Shown here: piece by piece, positions 25,882-34,544 of the stretch | How positions within the stretch are numbered: position 1 is the stretch's first letter | How the letters are laid out: each line of letters starts with the position of its first letter | NCBI RefSeq assembly: GCF_021442385.1 | Contig: NZ_MUZA01000013.1 | Span: 1-64,000 of the forward strand | Direction: 5' to 3' | DNA: 64,000 nucleotides | From: Micromonospora sp. MH99 | GTDB lineage: Bacteria; Actinomycetota; Actinomycetes; Mycobacteriales; Micromonosporaceae | Position numbers and translations under genes: made by a program | Notes under the pieces: model-generated | Database searches by the model: none | What the model was told of the DNA's origin: nothing | Seen by the model: the letters and a program-made list of their open reading frames with translations, nothing else

Positions 25882-28680
25882 ATGACCGCGAAGACGCAGG
25901 ACAACGGTGACGCGATGCAGCAGGCCATCCGGTTGGTGCTCGCACTGCTGCCGCAGGAACGCCAAGCGACGCACGACGAGATCGCGGAGAGCGTCGATCC
26001 GATCTGGGTGATGCAGCAGACCCGTGGGCAGTTGCTCGATCGGGACGTCCTGCTGAAGGAGATCGAGTCGCGGGTTGCGGTCTGGCAGGACGACTCGGTC
26101 GGCTTGAAGGACGATCGCAACCACATCGAGTGGCTCACCGAGGCCCAGCTGGAACGCAGTTGGGATTTCTGGGACCGCTACCGCCGGTATCTCGAGGACG
26201 TGCGCCTGATGCCGCCGAGGGTTGTCCGTCGGCTGGACCAGAGCACGGACCGCATCCTTCGCCAGATCGAGGATCCGCGGCGTCCGGGCGCTTGGCGTCG
26301 TACCGGCCTGGTGGTCGGCCAGGTGCAGTCGGGTAAGACCGGCAACTACATCGGCATGGCATGCAAGGCGGCAGACGCCGGTTACAAGCTCATCGTCATC
26401 CTGGCAGGCATACACAACAGTCTCCGGAGTCAGACTCAGCTCCGGGTCGACGAGGGCCTGCTCGGCTTCGACACGCAGTACCAGCAGCGCTACGACGAGG
26501 CGACGAACACGGCACGCATCGGTGTCGGAGTGATGCCCGGCGTGAAGCGGCTGAAGATCGCCTCACTGACGAACAGCGCGGAAGGCGGGGATTTCAAGCA
26601 GCAGATAGCCAGGCACCTGAACCTGCCGATCGGCGACTACCCCGTGGTGCTCGTCATCAAGAAGCACAAGAGCATCCTCGAGAACGTCCGCAAGTGGATC
26701 GTCGAGATTGAGGGCGTGCCCGTCGGGGACGGTAAGTCCAAGGTTGTGCGGGACATTCCACTCCTCGTCATCGACGATGAGGCGGATCACGCATCCGTCG
26801 ACACGACCAAGGACGATGACACCGACCCCTCGACGATCAACCGGTCGATCAGACATCTGCTCAACAGCTTCGACAAGGCGGCGTACGTCGGGTACACCGC
26901 GACGCCCTTCGCCAACATCTACATCAAGCCGAAGGCGGACCACGACACGTTCGGGCTCGACCTGTTCCCCGAAAGCTTCATCGAGAGCCTGCCTGCGCCC
27001 TCGAACTACCTCGGACCGGAACGGGTGTTCGGGCTAAGCGCGACGGACCCGGATGACGACGGGATCAAAGCGCTTCCGATCTTCCGCCCCGTCCACGACC
27101 ACGAGGCTTGGATGCCTCCCCGGCACAAGAAGGAATGGGTGCCGCCCGAGGAGCTTCCCCCGTCGCTCCGCGAGGCGATCGACGCCTTCATTCTGACGTG
27201 CGCTGCTCGTCGGGTACGGGGGCAGGGCACTCAGCACAACTCCATGCTCGTCCACGTCACGCGGTTCGTCAGCGTGCAGAACCGGATCCGCGACCAGATC
27301 GACGAGCACGTGAACCTGACGCGTGACCGACTCCGCGACGGCATGGGCGACGAGGCCACCCACGTGCTCGCCCGACTCCGGGGTCTTTGGGAAAAGGACT
27401 TCGCCACCACCAGTGCGACGTTCCCGGCCGAGGAAGCCTCGCCGGTCCAGTGGAACGATGTTGAGAAGGAGCTGCGACCGGCTCTCCGGAAGATCGATGT
27501 CCGGGCCGTCAACGGCAGCTCCCGGGACGCGCTCGAGTACTACGAGAACCGCAAGGCCGGTCTGTCCGTCATCGCCGTGGGTGCGGACAAGCTCTCTCGT
27601 GGGCTGACGCTGGAAGGCCTCAGCGTGAGTTACTACCTTCGCGCGTCGAGTATGTACGACACGCTGCTGCAGATGGGTCGTTGGTTCGGCTACCGCCCTG
27701 GCTACGAGGACCTGTGCAGGCTGTACACGACGTTGGAGCTCTTCAACTCATACGGGGAAATCACTGCAGCGGACAACGAGCTCCGTCAGGACTTCGCGGA
27801 AATGGCGCGTCTGGGCCAGACGCCGGAGAGTTTCGGACTGCGCGTTCGCGCTTCTCCGGCCGGGCTGGCGGTCACCGCCGCCAACAAGATGCGACGCGGC
27901 GTCAAGGTGCGGCTCAGCTACTCCGGGGAGCTTCCTGAGACGACAGTCTTCAGCCTGCACCCCGAGGCTGTCCGGCGGAACTTCGACATCCTCGAACGCT
28001 TCATCACCGGCTTGGACCAGCAGGGCGGTCCTGAGCCCGACGGGACCAGCCTGGTCTGGCGAGGCGTGCCGCCGACCGAGATCATCGATGGCTTCCTCGA
28101 CGGATACATCTCCGACCGCGGTTCCTACCGGGTGCGCCCGGCGCTCATCGCGCAGTACATCCGTGGGTGCATCGCGGTGGGCGAACTGTCGAGTTGGACG
28201 GTGCGGTTGGTGGGCACGCCTACCGGAACGCTGGAGGAGATTGGCACTCACCCACTTCGCCTCGTGACCCGTTCCCGTCCCGACGGCTTGGAGGCGGAGC
28301 CAGGACGGCACACCATCAAGCGCGTGCTCAGTCCAGCGGACGAGAGCAGGGATCTGTCCGAGCATCTCCGGACACGGGCTCTGGAAGCGACGAGCGCAGC
28401 TCGACGGCTCGAAGCCAACCGCAAGGGGAAGGAGTTCAAGGAGCCGACCATACCCACGGGGCAGCCTCTGCGGAGATTCCGCCCAGTGCAGGAACCCCTG
28501 CTCCTGATCTACCCGATCGAGCATCCTGAGGCAAAAGCTGACGTGGGCCTTCCTCCCTTGGTCGGCTTCGCGATCAGCTTTCCGTTCTCGGAGCATCCGA
28601 CCGAGACCGAGTACGTGGTCAATGACGTCTGGCGGCAGCTGGAGATCGACCTCTTCGATGACGAGGATCCGGACGAGTGA
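25882..28680 (+). CDS. Z1-domain superfamily II helicase-like ATPase
   Basis: 932 aa. Walker A GQVQSGKTGNYIGMA at 146-160, Walker B LLVIDDEADHASVD at 294-307, motif III-like YVGYTATPFANIYIKP at 335-350, the Z1 segment VGADKLSRGLTLEGLSVSYYLR, and motif VI LLQMGRWFGYRPGYEDLCRL near 595-614. An N-terminal ~100-residue helical part precedes the motor. ATG at 25882 follows GGGAGG. Z1 proteins are the motor component of predicted MORC-type restriction systems. The stop overlaps the next start by four bases. Confidence 0.93.
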   Translation: MTAKTQDNGDAMQQAIRLVLALLPQERQATHDEIAESVDPIWVMQQTRGQLLDRDVLLKEIESRVAVWQDDSVGLKDDRNHIEWLTEAQLERSWDFWDRYRRYLEDVRLMPPRVVRRLDQSTDRILRQIEDPRRPGAWRRTGLVVGQVQSGKTGNYIGMACKAADAGYKLIVILAGIHNSLRSQTQLRVDEGLLGFDTQYQQRYDEATNTARIGVGVMPGVKRLKIASLTNSAEGGDFKQQIARHLNLPIGDYPVVLVIKKHKSILENVRKWIVEIEGVPVGDGKSKVVRDIPLLVIDDEADHASVDTTKDDDTDPSTINRSIRHLLNSFDKAAYVGYTATPFANIYIKPKADHDTFGLDLFPESFIESLPAPSNYLGPERVFGLSATDPDDDGIKALPIFRPVHDHEAWMPPRHKKEWVPPEELPPSLREAIDAFILTCAARRVRGQGTQHNSMLVHVTRFVSVQNRIRDQIDEHVNLTRDRLRDGMGDEATHVLARLRGLWEKDFATTSATFPAEEASPVQWNDVEKELRPALRKIDVRAVNGSSRDALEYYENRKAGLSVIAVGADKLSRGLTLEGLSVSYYLRASSMYDTLLQMGRWFGYRPGYEDLCRLYTTLELFNSYGEITAADNELRQDFAEMARLGQTPESFGLRVRASPAGLAVTAANKMRRGVKVRLSYSGELPETTVFSLHPEAVRRNFDILERFITGLDQQGGPEPDGTSLVWRGVPPTEIIDGFLDGYISDRGSYRVRPALIAQYIRGCIAVGELSSWTVRLVGTPTGTLEEIGTHPLRLVTRSRPDGLEAEPGRHTIKRVLSPADESRDLSEHLRTRALEATSAARRLEANRKGKEFKEPTIPTGQPLRRFRPVQEPLLLIYPIEHPEAKADVGLPPLVGFAISFPFSEHPTETEYVVNDVWRQLEIDLFDDEDPDE

Positions 28681-29684
28681 GGATCCGAGAAGAAGACTGG
28701 GCGCCCCTCGAGGCTGAGCATCACCCGTACGGCATCGTCGCCCGGCGTCTGTTTCCACGATCGCGGCACGACATCTTCCTGGCGGTCCAGCAGCCAACGG
28801 GGAGGCGCGTGCTCCTCTTGCGGGTGCCAGCGTCTGCCGGTCAGCCGGTGGCCCAACGGTATCCGTCATTGCCCAGCACCCGAGGCCTTGCGATCGAGTT
28901 CGCGACGGCTCCTGACGGGAGCACAGAACTTCGGGTCGTCCTCACCGCGAACGAACGGCGGGAGGTCTTCAATCCGCTGATCGCCGACGTGGCCACGACC
29001 GCGCACGCGGCCGAGGGCCCCGCTGAGGCTCTGACCGCGGCCATCGAGCGCTTCGGACACTGGCGTCATCTCCTCCAGTCCATCCGTGATACCGGACTCA
29101 GTGAAGAGGCACGACGAGGCCTGTTCGGGGAACTTGTCGTCCTACGCGACCACCTGTGTCCGGTCCTGCCGCCTCAGGAGGCGGTGTCGGCCTGGCGCGG
29201 GCCGATGGGAACGAATCAGGACTTCGAACTGGGGACCTGTGCCATCGAGGTCAAGACCGGAACGGGAAGAAGCCCCCGGACCATCGTCATTGCGAGCGAA
29301 CGTCAGCTCGACGACACCGGAACTGATTTCCTGCTGCTGGCTCACTTCTCGCTGGACGAACGCCGGGGCGGCTCCGGCGAGTCGCTCAACGCCGTGGTCG
29401 ACTCTCTCAGGGAGGCATCACCGTCGGCGGCGGTGCGAGCGGAGATAGATGATCAGCTCATCCGTGCCGGCTACCTCGCCGAACACCGGTACCTGTACGA
29501 CGAGCTCCGCTACACGGTCCGGGAGACGCACTTCTGGCACGTCACTGGCGACTTCCCGCGAATCACCGAGGGTGACCTACGGCCGGGGGTCGGGGGCTGC
29601 CGCTACCGAATCAGCACTGTCGGACTGGACCAGTACGGTGTCTCCGCTGAGCGGGTCGCCAGCATTGTCAAGGGGGAGGCATGA
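28677..29684 (+). CDS. PD-(D/E)XK motif protein (DUF4420), predicted restriction nuclease
   Basis: 335 aa from GTG 28677 (GTGA overlap with Z1). The nuclease core is GLFGELVVLRDH (Glu152) followed by GTNQDFELGTCAIEVKTGTG, i.e. Asp182 and Glu191-x-Lys193 of the PD-(D/E)XK signature, then a helix-strand with IASERQLDDTGTDFLLLAHF. This is the family usually found directly after Z1 genes and is the most likely DNA-cutting subunit. Substrate specificity unknown. Confidence 0.9.
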   Translation: MRIREEDWAPLEAEHHPYGIVARRLFPRSRHDIFLAVQQPTGRRVLLLRVPASAGQPVAQRYPSLPSTRGLAIEFATAPDGSTELRVVLTANERREVFNPLIADVATTAHAAEGPAEALTAAIERFGHWRHLLQSIRDTGLSEEARRGLFGELVVLRDHLCPVLPPQEAVSAWRGPMGTNQDFELGTCAIEVKTGTGRSPRTIVIASERQLDDTGTDFLLLAHFSLDERRGGSGESLNAVVDSLREASPSAAVRAEIDDQLIRAGYLAEHRYLYDELRYTVRETHFWHVTGDFPRITEGDLRPGVGGCRYRISTVGLDQYGVSAERVASIVKGEA

Positions 29685-31690
29685 GCCAGAGCAGCCTGTC
29701 GGCCTACGCGCAGGAACTCGTCGCCGACGTGCTCGCCACGGCCGAGGCGGAGAACGCCACCGCTCCAGACACCTTCACCCGCCGGGTGCTGGATGAGTTG
29801 GAGCAGGCCGGCGAGGTGGAAAACACCTTCACCGCGTACCACAAGGCGATCGGTCTTGAGGTCAACGGCTACGGAATGAACGAGTCCCTCGGGACCCTGG
29901 ATCTGTTCATCACCCACTTCAGCCTTCAGCCCGAGGAAGGCCGCCTCACCCGGAGCCAGGCCGAGGGACATTTCAAGCGGCTGCAGACCTTCGTCCGCAA
30001 GTGCCGTGATGGCTTGGCGAAGGACATTGATGAATCGTCTGACGTGCATGACATGTGCATCGCGGTCCAGAAGGCTCTGCCCGACGCTCCGCGGATCCGC
30101 CTGTTCCTCCTGACGGACACCGTCAGCGCAGTCTCGACGCTGCCACCAGGCGAGCTGGACGGCCTCACCGTCACCCATGAGGTCTGGGACCTCACCCGGC
30201 TCCACCGGCTGGCGTCCTCGGGGACGCTCAGTGAGCCGATCGCGGTCGAGTTCAATCCACCGCTCCCCTGCCTCGCCACGCCCGAGACCGACCGCAACTA
30301 CTCTGTCTTCCTGGCGATCATTCCGGGGCAGGATCTGGCCGACCTCTACGGCCGACACGGCACACGGTTGCTGGAGCTGAATGTCCGGTCGTTCCTGCAG
30401 ACCAAGGGTGGGGTCAACAAGGGCATCCGGGAGACCCTCCTGACCAACCCGGACCGTTTTCTGGCCTACAACAACGGCATCACCGCCACCGCTTCGACCG
30501 TCGAGTTCACTGAGCTGCCCGAGGGCGGTCAGGCGATCAGCAGGATCCACGATCTGCAGATCGTCAACGGTGGTCAGACCACGGCCTCGATCCACTACGC
30601 GCACACGCGTGACAAGGCCGATCTCAGCCGGGTCCACGTACAGATGAAGCTGACCCGGGTTTCCCCCGACCGTCTGCAGGAGATCGTTCCGGAAATCTCC
30701 AGGTACTCGAACACCCAGAACAAGGTCACGGTCGTCGACTTCAGCTCCAACCACCCGTTCCACGTGGCCATCGAGCAGGTCACGCGATCGCTGTGGGCAC
30801 CGGCAGCGGACGGGAGCGGGCAGGAGACGAAGTGGTTCTACGAGCGCGCCCGAGGGCAGTATACCGACGCTCTGGCCCGCGAGCGCACCCCGGCGAACCA
30901 GCGCAAGTTCAAGAGCCTGCATCCGACCGGTCAGAAGTTCACCAAGGCCGACGCGGCCAAGTTCATTCACTCGTGGGCCGGCTTCCCCTTTCTGGTGAGC
31001 CGAGGAGCCGAGAAGAACTTCCGCGAGCTCATGGTGCGGATGGGCGAGAACGCCCCGGCCGTCAACGTCAGCTACTCGCAGCGTCTGCTCGCCAAGGCGA
31101 TCCTGTTCAAGGCCACTGACAAGATCGTCGCGGCGAGGGACTTCGGCGGCTACAAGATCAATATCACGTCGTACACGATCGCGCGGCTGGCCGAGGCCAC
31201 CAACCGACGAGTCGACCTGGATCGCATCTGGCGAGAGCAGCGCCTGTCGCCTGCACTCGCCGCCGCCCTGGACGACCTGTGCGTGCCCGTCCGCGAGGTG
31301 ATCGTCAATCCGCTCAGGGGAGGCACCAACATCGGCGAGTGGGCGAAGCGCCCGGACTGCTGGGAGGCGGTTCTCGCCCTTCCGTGGACGGTTCCCGACC
31401 AGCTGGCGGCGGAGCTGGCTGATCAGCCTCTTGAGGACAGCGCCCTGACAGACCCGGACGACGGCACCGGTGGTGATGTCGCATTGGTGATGGCGATTCC
31501 CGCCCCCGAATGGTTCGGCTTGGCGCGATGGGCCAAAGAAACCAGCAACCTCCAGCCGTGGCAGCGGCAGTTGGCTGACAACGTGGGCCGCTACGTCAAC
31601 AACAGCTGGACGATCAGCGACAAGCAGGCGGCGCAGGCATTGCGGGTGATGGCCGAAGCACGGCGACTCGGATTCAGGAGCACGCCTTGA
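29681..31690 (+). CDS. AIPR-family protein (abortive infection phage resistance)
   Basis: 669 aa, start overlapping the DUF4420 stop by four bases. The AIPR domain is centred on FLQTKGGVNKGIRETLL, DRFLAYNNGITATASTVEF and IHDLQIVNGGQTTASIHYA at about 237-310, followed by QMKLTRVS and EISRYSNTQNKV. The C-terminal 200 residues are specific to this context. AIPR proteins were first linked to lactococcal abortive infection and accompany Z1/DUF4420 genes; biochemical role unknown. Confidence 0.92.
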   Translation: MSQSSLSAYAQELVADVLATAEAENATAPDTFTRRVLDELEQAGEVENTFTAYHKAIGLEVNGYGMNESLGTLDLFITHFSLQPEEGRLTRSQAEGHFKRLQTFVRKCRDGLAKDIDESSDVHDMCIAVQKALPDAPRIRLFLLTDTVSAVSTLPPGELDGLTVTHEVWDLTRLHRLASSGTLSEPIAVEFNPPLPCLATPETDRNYSVFLAIIPGQDLADLYGRHGTRLLELNVRSFLQTKGGVNKGIRETLLTNPDRFLAYNNGITATASTVEFTELPEGGQAISRIHDLQIVNGGQTTASIHYAHTRDKADLSRVHVQMKLTRVSPDRLQEIVPEISRYSNTQNKVTVVDFSSNHPFHVAIEQVTRSLWAPAADGSGQETKWFYERARGQYTDALARERTPANQRKFKSLHPTGQKFTKADAAKFIHSWAGFPFLVSRGAEKNFRELMVRMGENAPAVNVSYSQRLLAKAILFKATDKIVAARDFGGYKINITSYTIARLAEATNRRVDLDRIWREQRLSPALAAALDDLCVPVREVIVNPLRGGTNIGEWAKRPDCWEAVLALPWTVPDQLAAELADQPLEDSALTDPDDGTGGDVALVMAIPAPEWFGLARWAKETSNLQPWQRQLADNVGRYVNNSWTISDKQAAQALRVMAEARRLGFRSTP

Positions 31691-31726
31691 CGCCGTTGCT
31701 CATCGTACGAGCATGAGAGGACCACT

Positions 31727-34471
31727 GTGACCAGCGCTCCGTTCGGGGATCTTCCTCCCGAGGCGTACCACGACGCGCTCTGGAACCGGGTGCTGCCCTG
31801 GCTTGCTCATCACACCCCTGCCACGGCGCGGGAGCTGGCTGATCTCACCCCGTCTCCCGACTGGTGGCTCACCGAGTCACCAGCTGTTACGACAATGATG
31901 GTCGAACACGAGGCGCTCTGCCGTCAGCTGGCCCGGTTCTTCCTGGCCCGGCATCTGGACGCGGCGTTCGGGAAGAGCTTCCCGACGGTGCCGGCACGGA
32001 TGCCCCTCGCCACCCTCACGATGGCAGCCAGGGCGCGGACCGCCTTCCAGAGGCTGCAGGCGCAGACCGTGGCCGACCTTGAGATGCTGTCGGTCAAGGA
32101 TCTGTACGACGTCCGCGGCACGGGCCAGGGCACTGTGGAGGAGGTCATCGCAGCGCTGGTGTCCGCTGCCATCATCCGGTCCGGTGATCTGCCCGAGACC
32201 GACGTGAGCGGAGAGGACGACCCATCCGCCAACGCACCGGTGGCGAGCCTGCCCCCAGCGCAGGCGCAGCTACTCGAGGATCTGGCTCAGCTTGCCGCAT
32301 GGCATCACCTTCGGCGACGCAGCGGTCAGTCTCTGCTGAAGGTCGTCATCGAGGATGGGGCACCTGAACAGATCCAGGAAGTGGCCCTACGCCTCAACTC
32401 CCTTACAGCAGCTGACCTGGGGACCAATAGCGGCAGCTCTGACCCGGTCCTGGAGTTCACCGCCGTCCTGTCCGAGCTCGATGAGCGACAATTGCGGATC
32501 CTCCGTGACCGGCTCCTCGGCAGGCCACCCAGGACGCTGGCGGAACTCGCGATTGACTTCGACGTCACACGTGAGCGCGTGCGTCAGATTGAGATCCGGC
32601 TCAAGGAACTGTTGGCGCGTACCTTCCACTTCGGCACCAGCATCGGCAACCTCCTGGCCAGTCTCCGTGCCGAGATCCAGCCGATCGCTGCGCTTGACCG
32701 GTTGATCACTTTGCACCCCGATCTCGCCCGTGATGTTCCAGGGGTCGGTGTGCCTCTGTGGCTGGTCCTCGACCGCCTTGACGACTACTTCGAGGTCAGT
32801 GAGGGGTGGGCCGCCGCTCCCGATGTGAGCGCTGCACGCGAGCAGACCCGAATCCTGCTGGAGGACTTTGCGACCGAGCACGGCCTGGTCGACCTCGCCG
32901 CGGCAGCCTCCGCCACCGCGATGCCGAAGGCGGAGCTGCTCTCCTGGCTGAGCTGGTGCGGTTACATCGTGTACAACGACCAGATCCTGACCCGCACGCG
33001 GTCCCTCAACGATCACGCGGCGGGGGTGTTGGCGGCGACGGGCGAGCCCTTGCAGACCGACGAGCTGCACCGGGAGATGGGCCGAGACACGACCATCCGC
33101 AGTCTGACCAACGTGTTGGGCAGCGACGACCGGTTCATCAGGACCGATCGGGCGACGTGGGGCCTGGCGAGCTGGGAACTGGAGGAGTACACGTCGATCC
33201 GCCAGCAGATCGGTATCGAACTTGCCGCGGCTGGCGGACAGATCGAACTCAGCCGGCTGGTGGAGTCGATCACCAACCGGTTCGACGTGTCGCCGAGCAG
33301 CGTCCAGGCGTACGCAGGCAATGGTGAATTCGAGATCGTTGATCGCGTTGTACGGCGGCGGGAATCGCCAGCGGCGCCTCGCAAGGCGCCCAGCGCCACC
33401 CGCCGGCTCTTCCGGCACGGGGACGTATGGAAGCTCCGCATCGTCATCACCCGCGATCATCTACGTGGTTCGGGCTTTCCTGTGCCGTCGGGTGTCGCCA
33501 ACCTCGTCGGCTGCGTTCAGGGCGAGGTGGTTGAGCTCGACTCTGAACTGGGCACCCAGAGCATCCGCTGGACGGGACTGCAGCCGGCCAGCGGCACCAT
33601 CAAGAGATTCCTCGACCAGTTGCAGGCCAGGGAAGGGCAGAGCGCCTTCCTCGAGTTCCGCCCGTACGGCCGCTTCGGCCTCACGGTCCACGAGCCGCCT
33701 GCGCCGAGCACGGATCCGCTGGCGCAGGCGCTGAGCCTGATCGGTGCCACGGAAATCAGCGGTGCGGAGGTCGCGAAATCAGCCCTTGCCACCGCTGTCG
33801 ACCTTCCCGAAGACGCGAAGCCACGACGCATTCTCGCTGCCTACCGGCAGCGCGGTGACGACGACATCGCAGCACTCCTCGAGCAGGTATGGACGGGTCA
33901 ACGGCACTACCGGGCGGGGGAACGGGTCACCGCCGAAAGCCACGCCGTGTCACTGGCAGATCCCGATGATGGCCACCAACCGCAGCACCACGATCTGGAC
34001 GCCGACGTCAACGCAGATGACGCCCCCCCGGACGGTGGTGTGCCCGAGGAGGATTCCTCCGCGGCGTGGGTGCCGGTGCCAGCCGGATACCGCAGTGTTG
34101 GCTGGGTCCGCCCCCATGAGGCGGAAGCGGCCGTACTGGCGTACCAGTTGCACGCAGACGTGCCGGTGCACAGCGGCGATGAGATCACGGGTTGGGCTCG
34201 CTACGTGGATGAGGCCTCGACGAACAACTTCAACAGCCATGCCAACGTGAAGCTGGTGAGAACCCGGGCCCAGGGCGAGCGGATCGCCTGTTGGATCAGA
34301 GAGCACGAGGCATTCAGCGTCACCCAGGCCTCAGCCGAGAGGCGCTCGATCACCGTGACCGGCCCGGACGGTGAGACAGCCGGGCTCGTGGAGTACTACC
34401 GACCGGGCAGCGAGGAAGCTGAACGCTTCCTGAGTTCCACAAGGCTGCTCCGGGGCCGCCCGCCGGGCTGA
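31727..34471 (+). CDS. Sigma-region-4/alpha-CTD-like DNA-binding protein with shared C-terminal domain
   Basis: 914 aa from GTG 31727 (GAGAGGA upstream). Residues ~113-145 look like the RNA polymerase alpha-CTD helix-hairpin-helix (VADLEMLSVKDLYDVRGTGQ). Residues ~263-295 are a sigma-70 region 4 HTH (RTLAELAIDFDVTRERVRQI). A long helical middle follows. From ~779 to 910 lies a domain with GYRSVGWVRPHEAEAAVLAY, VPVHSGDEITGWAR, CWIREHEA and TAGLVEYYRPGS that is homologous to residues ~1578-1707 of the convergent helicase. Last gene of the plus operon, 36 nt after AIPR. It lacks sigma region 2, so it is unlikely to be a free-standing sigma factor; DNA binding or polymerase contact is inferred. 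Confidence 0.8.
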   Translation: MTSAPFGDLPPEAYHDALWNRVLPWLAHHTPATARELADLTPSPDWWLTESPAVTTMMVEHEALCRQLARFFLARHLDAAFGKSFPTVPARMPLATLTMAARARTAFQRLQAQTVADLEMLSVKDLYDVRGTGQGTVEEVIAALVSAAIIRSGDLPETDVSGEDDPSANAPVASLPPAQAQLLEDLAQLAAWHHLRRRSGQSLLKVVIEDGAPEQIQEVALRLNSLTAADLGTNSGSSDPVLEFTAVLSELDERQLRILRDRLLGRPPRTLAELAIDFDVTRERVRQIEIRLKELLARTFHFGTSIGNLLASLRAEIQPIAALDRLITLHPDLARDVPGVGVPLWLVLDRLDDYFEVSEGWAAAPDVSAAREQTRILLEDFATEHGLVDLAAAASATAMPKAELLSWLSWCGYIVYNDQILTRTRSLNDHAAGVLAATGEPLQTDELHREMGRDTTIRSLTNVLGSDDRFIRTDRATWGLASWELEEYTSIRQQIGIELAAAGGQIELSRLVESITNRFDVSPSSVQAYAGNGEFEIVDRVVRRRESPAAPRKAPSATRRLFRHGDVWKLRIVITRDHLRGSGFPVPSGVANLVGCVQGEVVELDSELGTQSIRWTGLQPASGTIKRFLDQLQAREGQSAFLEFRPYGRFGLTVHEPPAPSTDPLAQALSLIGATEISGAEVAKSALATAVDLPEDAKPRRILAAYRQRGDDDIAALLEQVWTGQRHYRAGERVTAESHAVSLADPDDGHQPQHHDLDADVNADDAPPDGGVPEEDSSAAWVPVPAGYRSVGWVRPHEAEAAVLAYQLHADVPVHSGDEITGWARYVDEASTNNFNSHANVKLVRTRAQGERIACWIREHEAFSVTQASAERRSITVTGPDGETAGLVEYYRPGSEEAERFLSSTRLLRGRPPG

Positions 34472-34480
34472 AGGGGACCG

Positions 34481-34529
34481 CTGAGGCGGCTGTCGTCCTT
34501 CCAGAAGGCACCGACGACAGCGGCCTCAG
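34481..34529. terminator. Bidirectional terminator between operon end and helicase gene
   Basis: CTGAGGCGGCTGTCGTC at 34481-34497 pairs with 34513-34529 over 17 positions with one mismatch, loop 15 nt. It lies exactly between the convergent sigma-like and helicase genes. Confidence 0.8.
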
Positions 34530-34544
34530 GATCACGTCAGGAGT

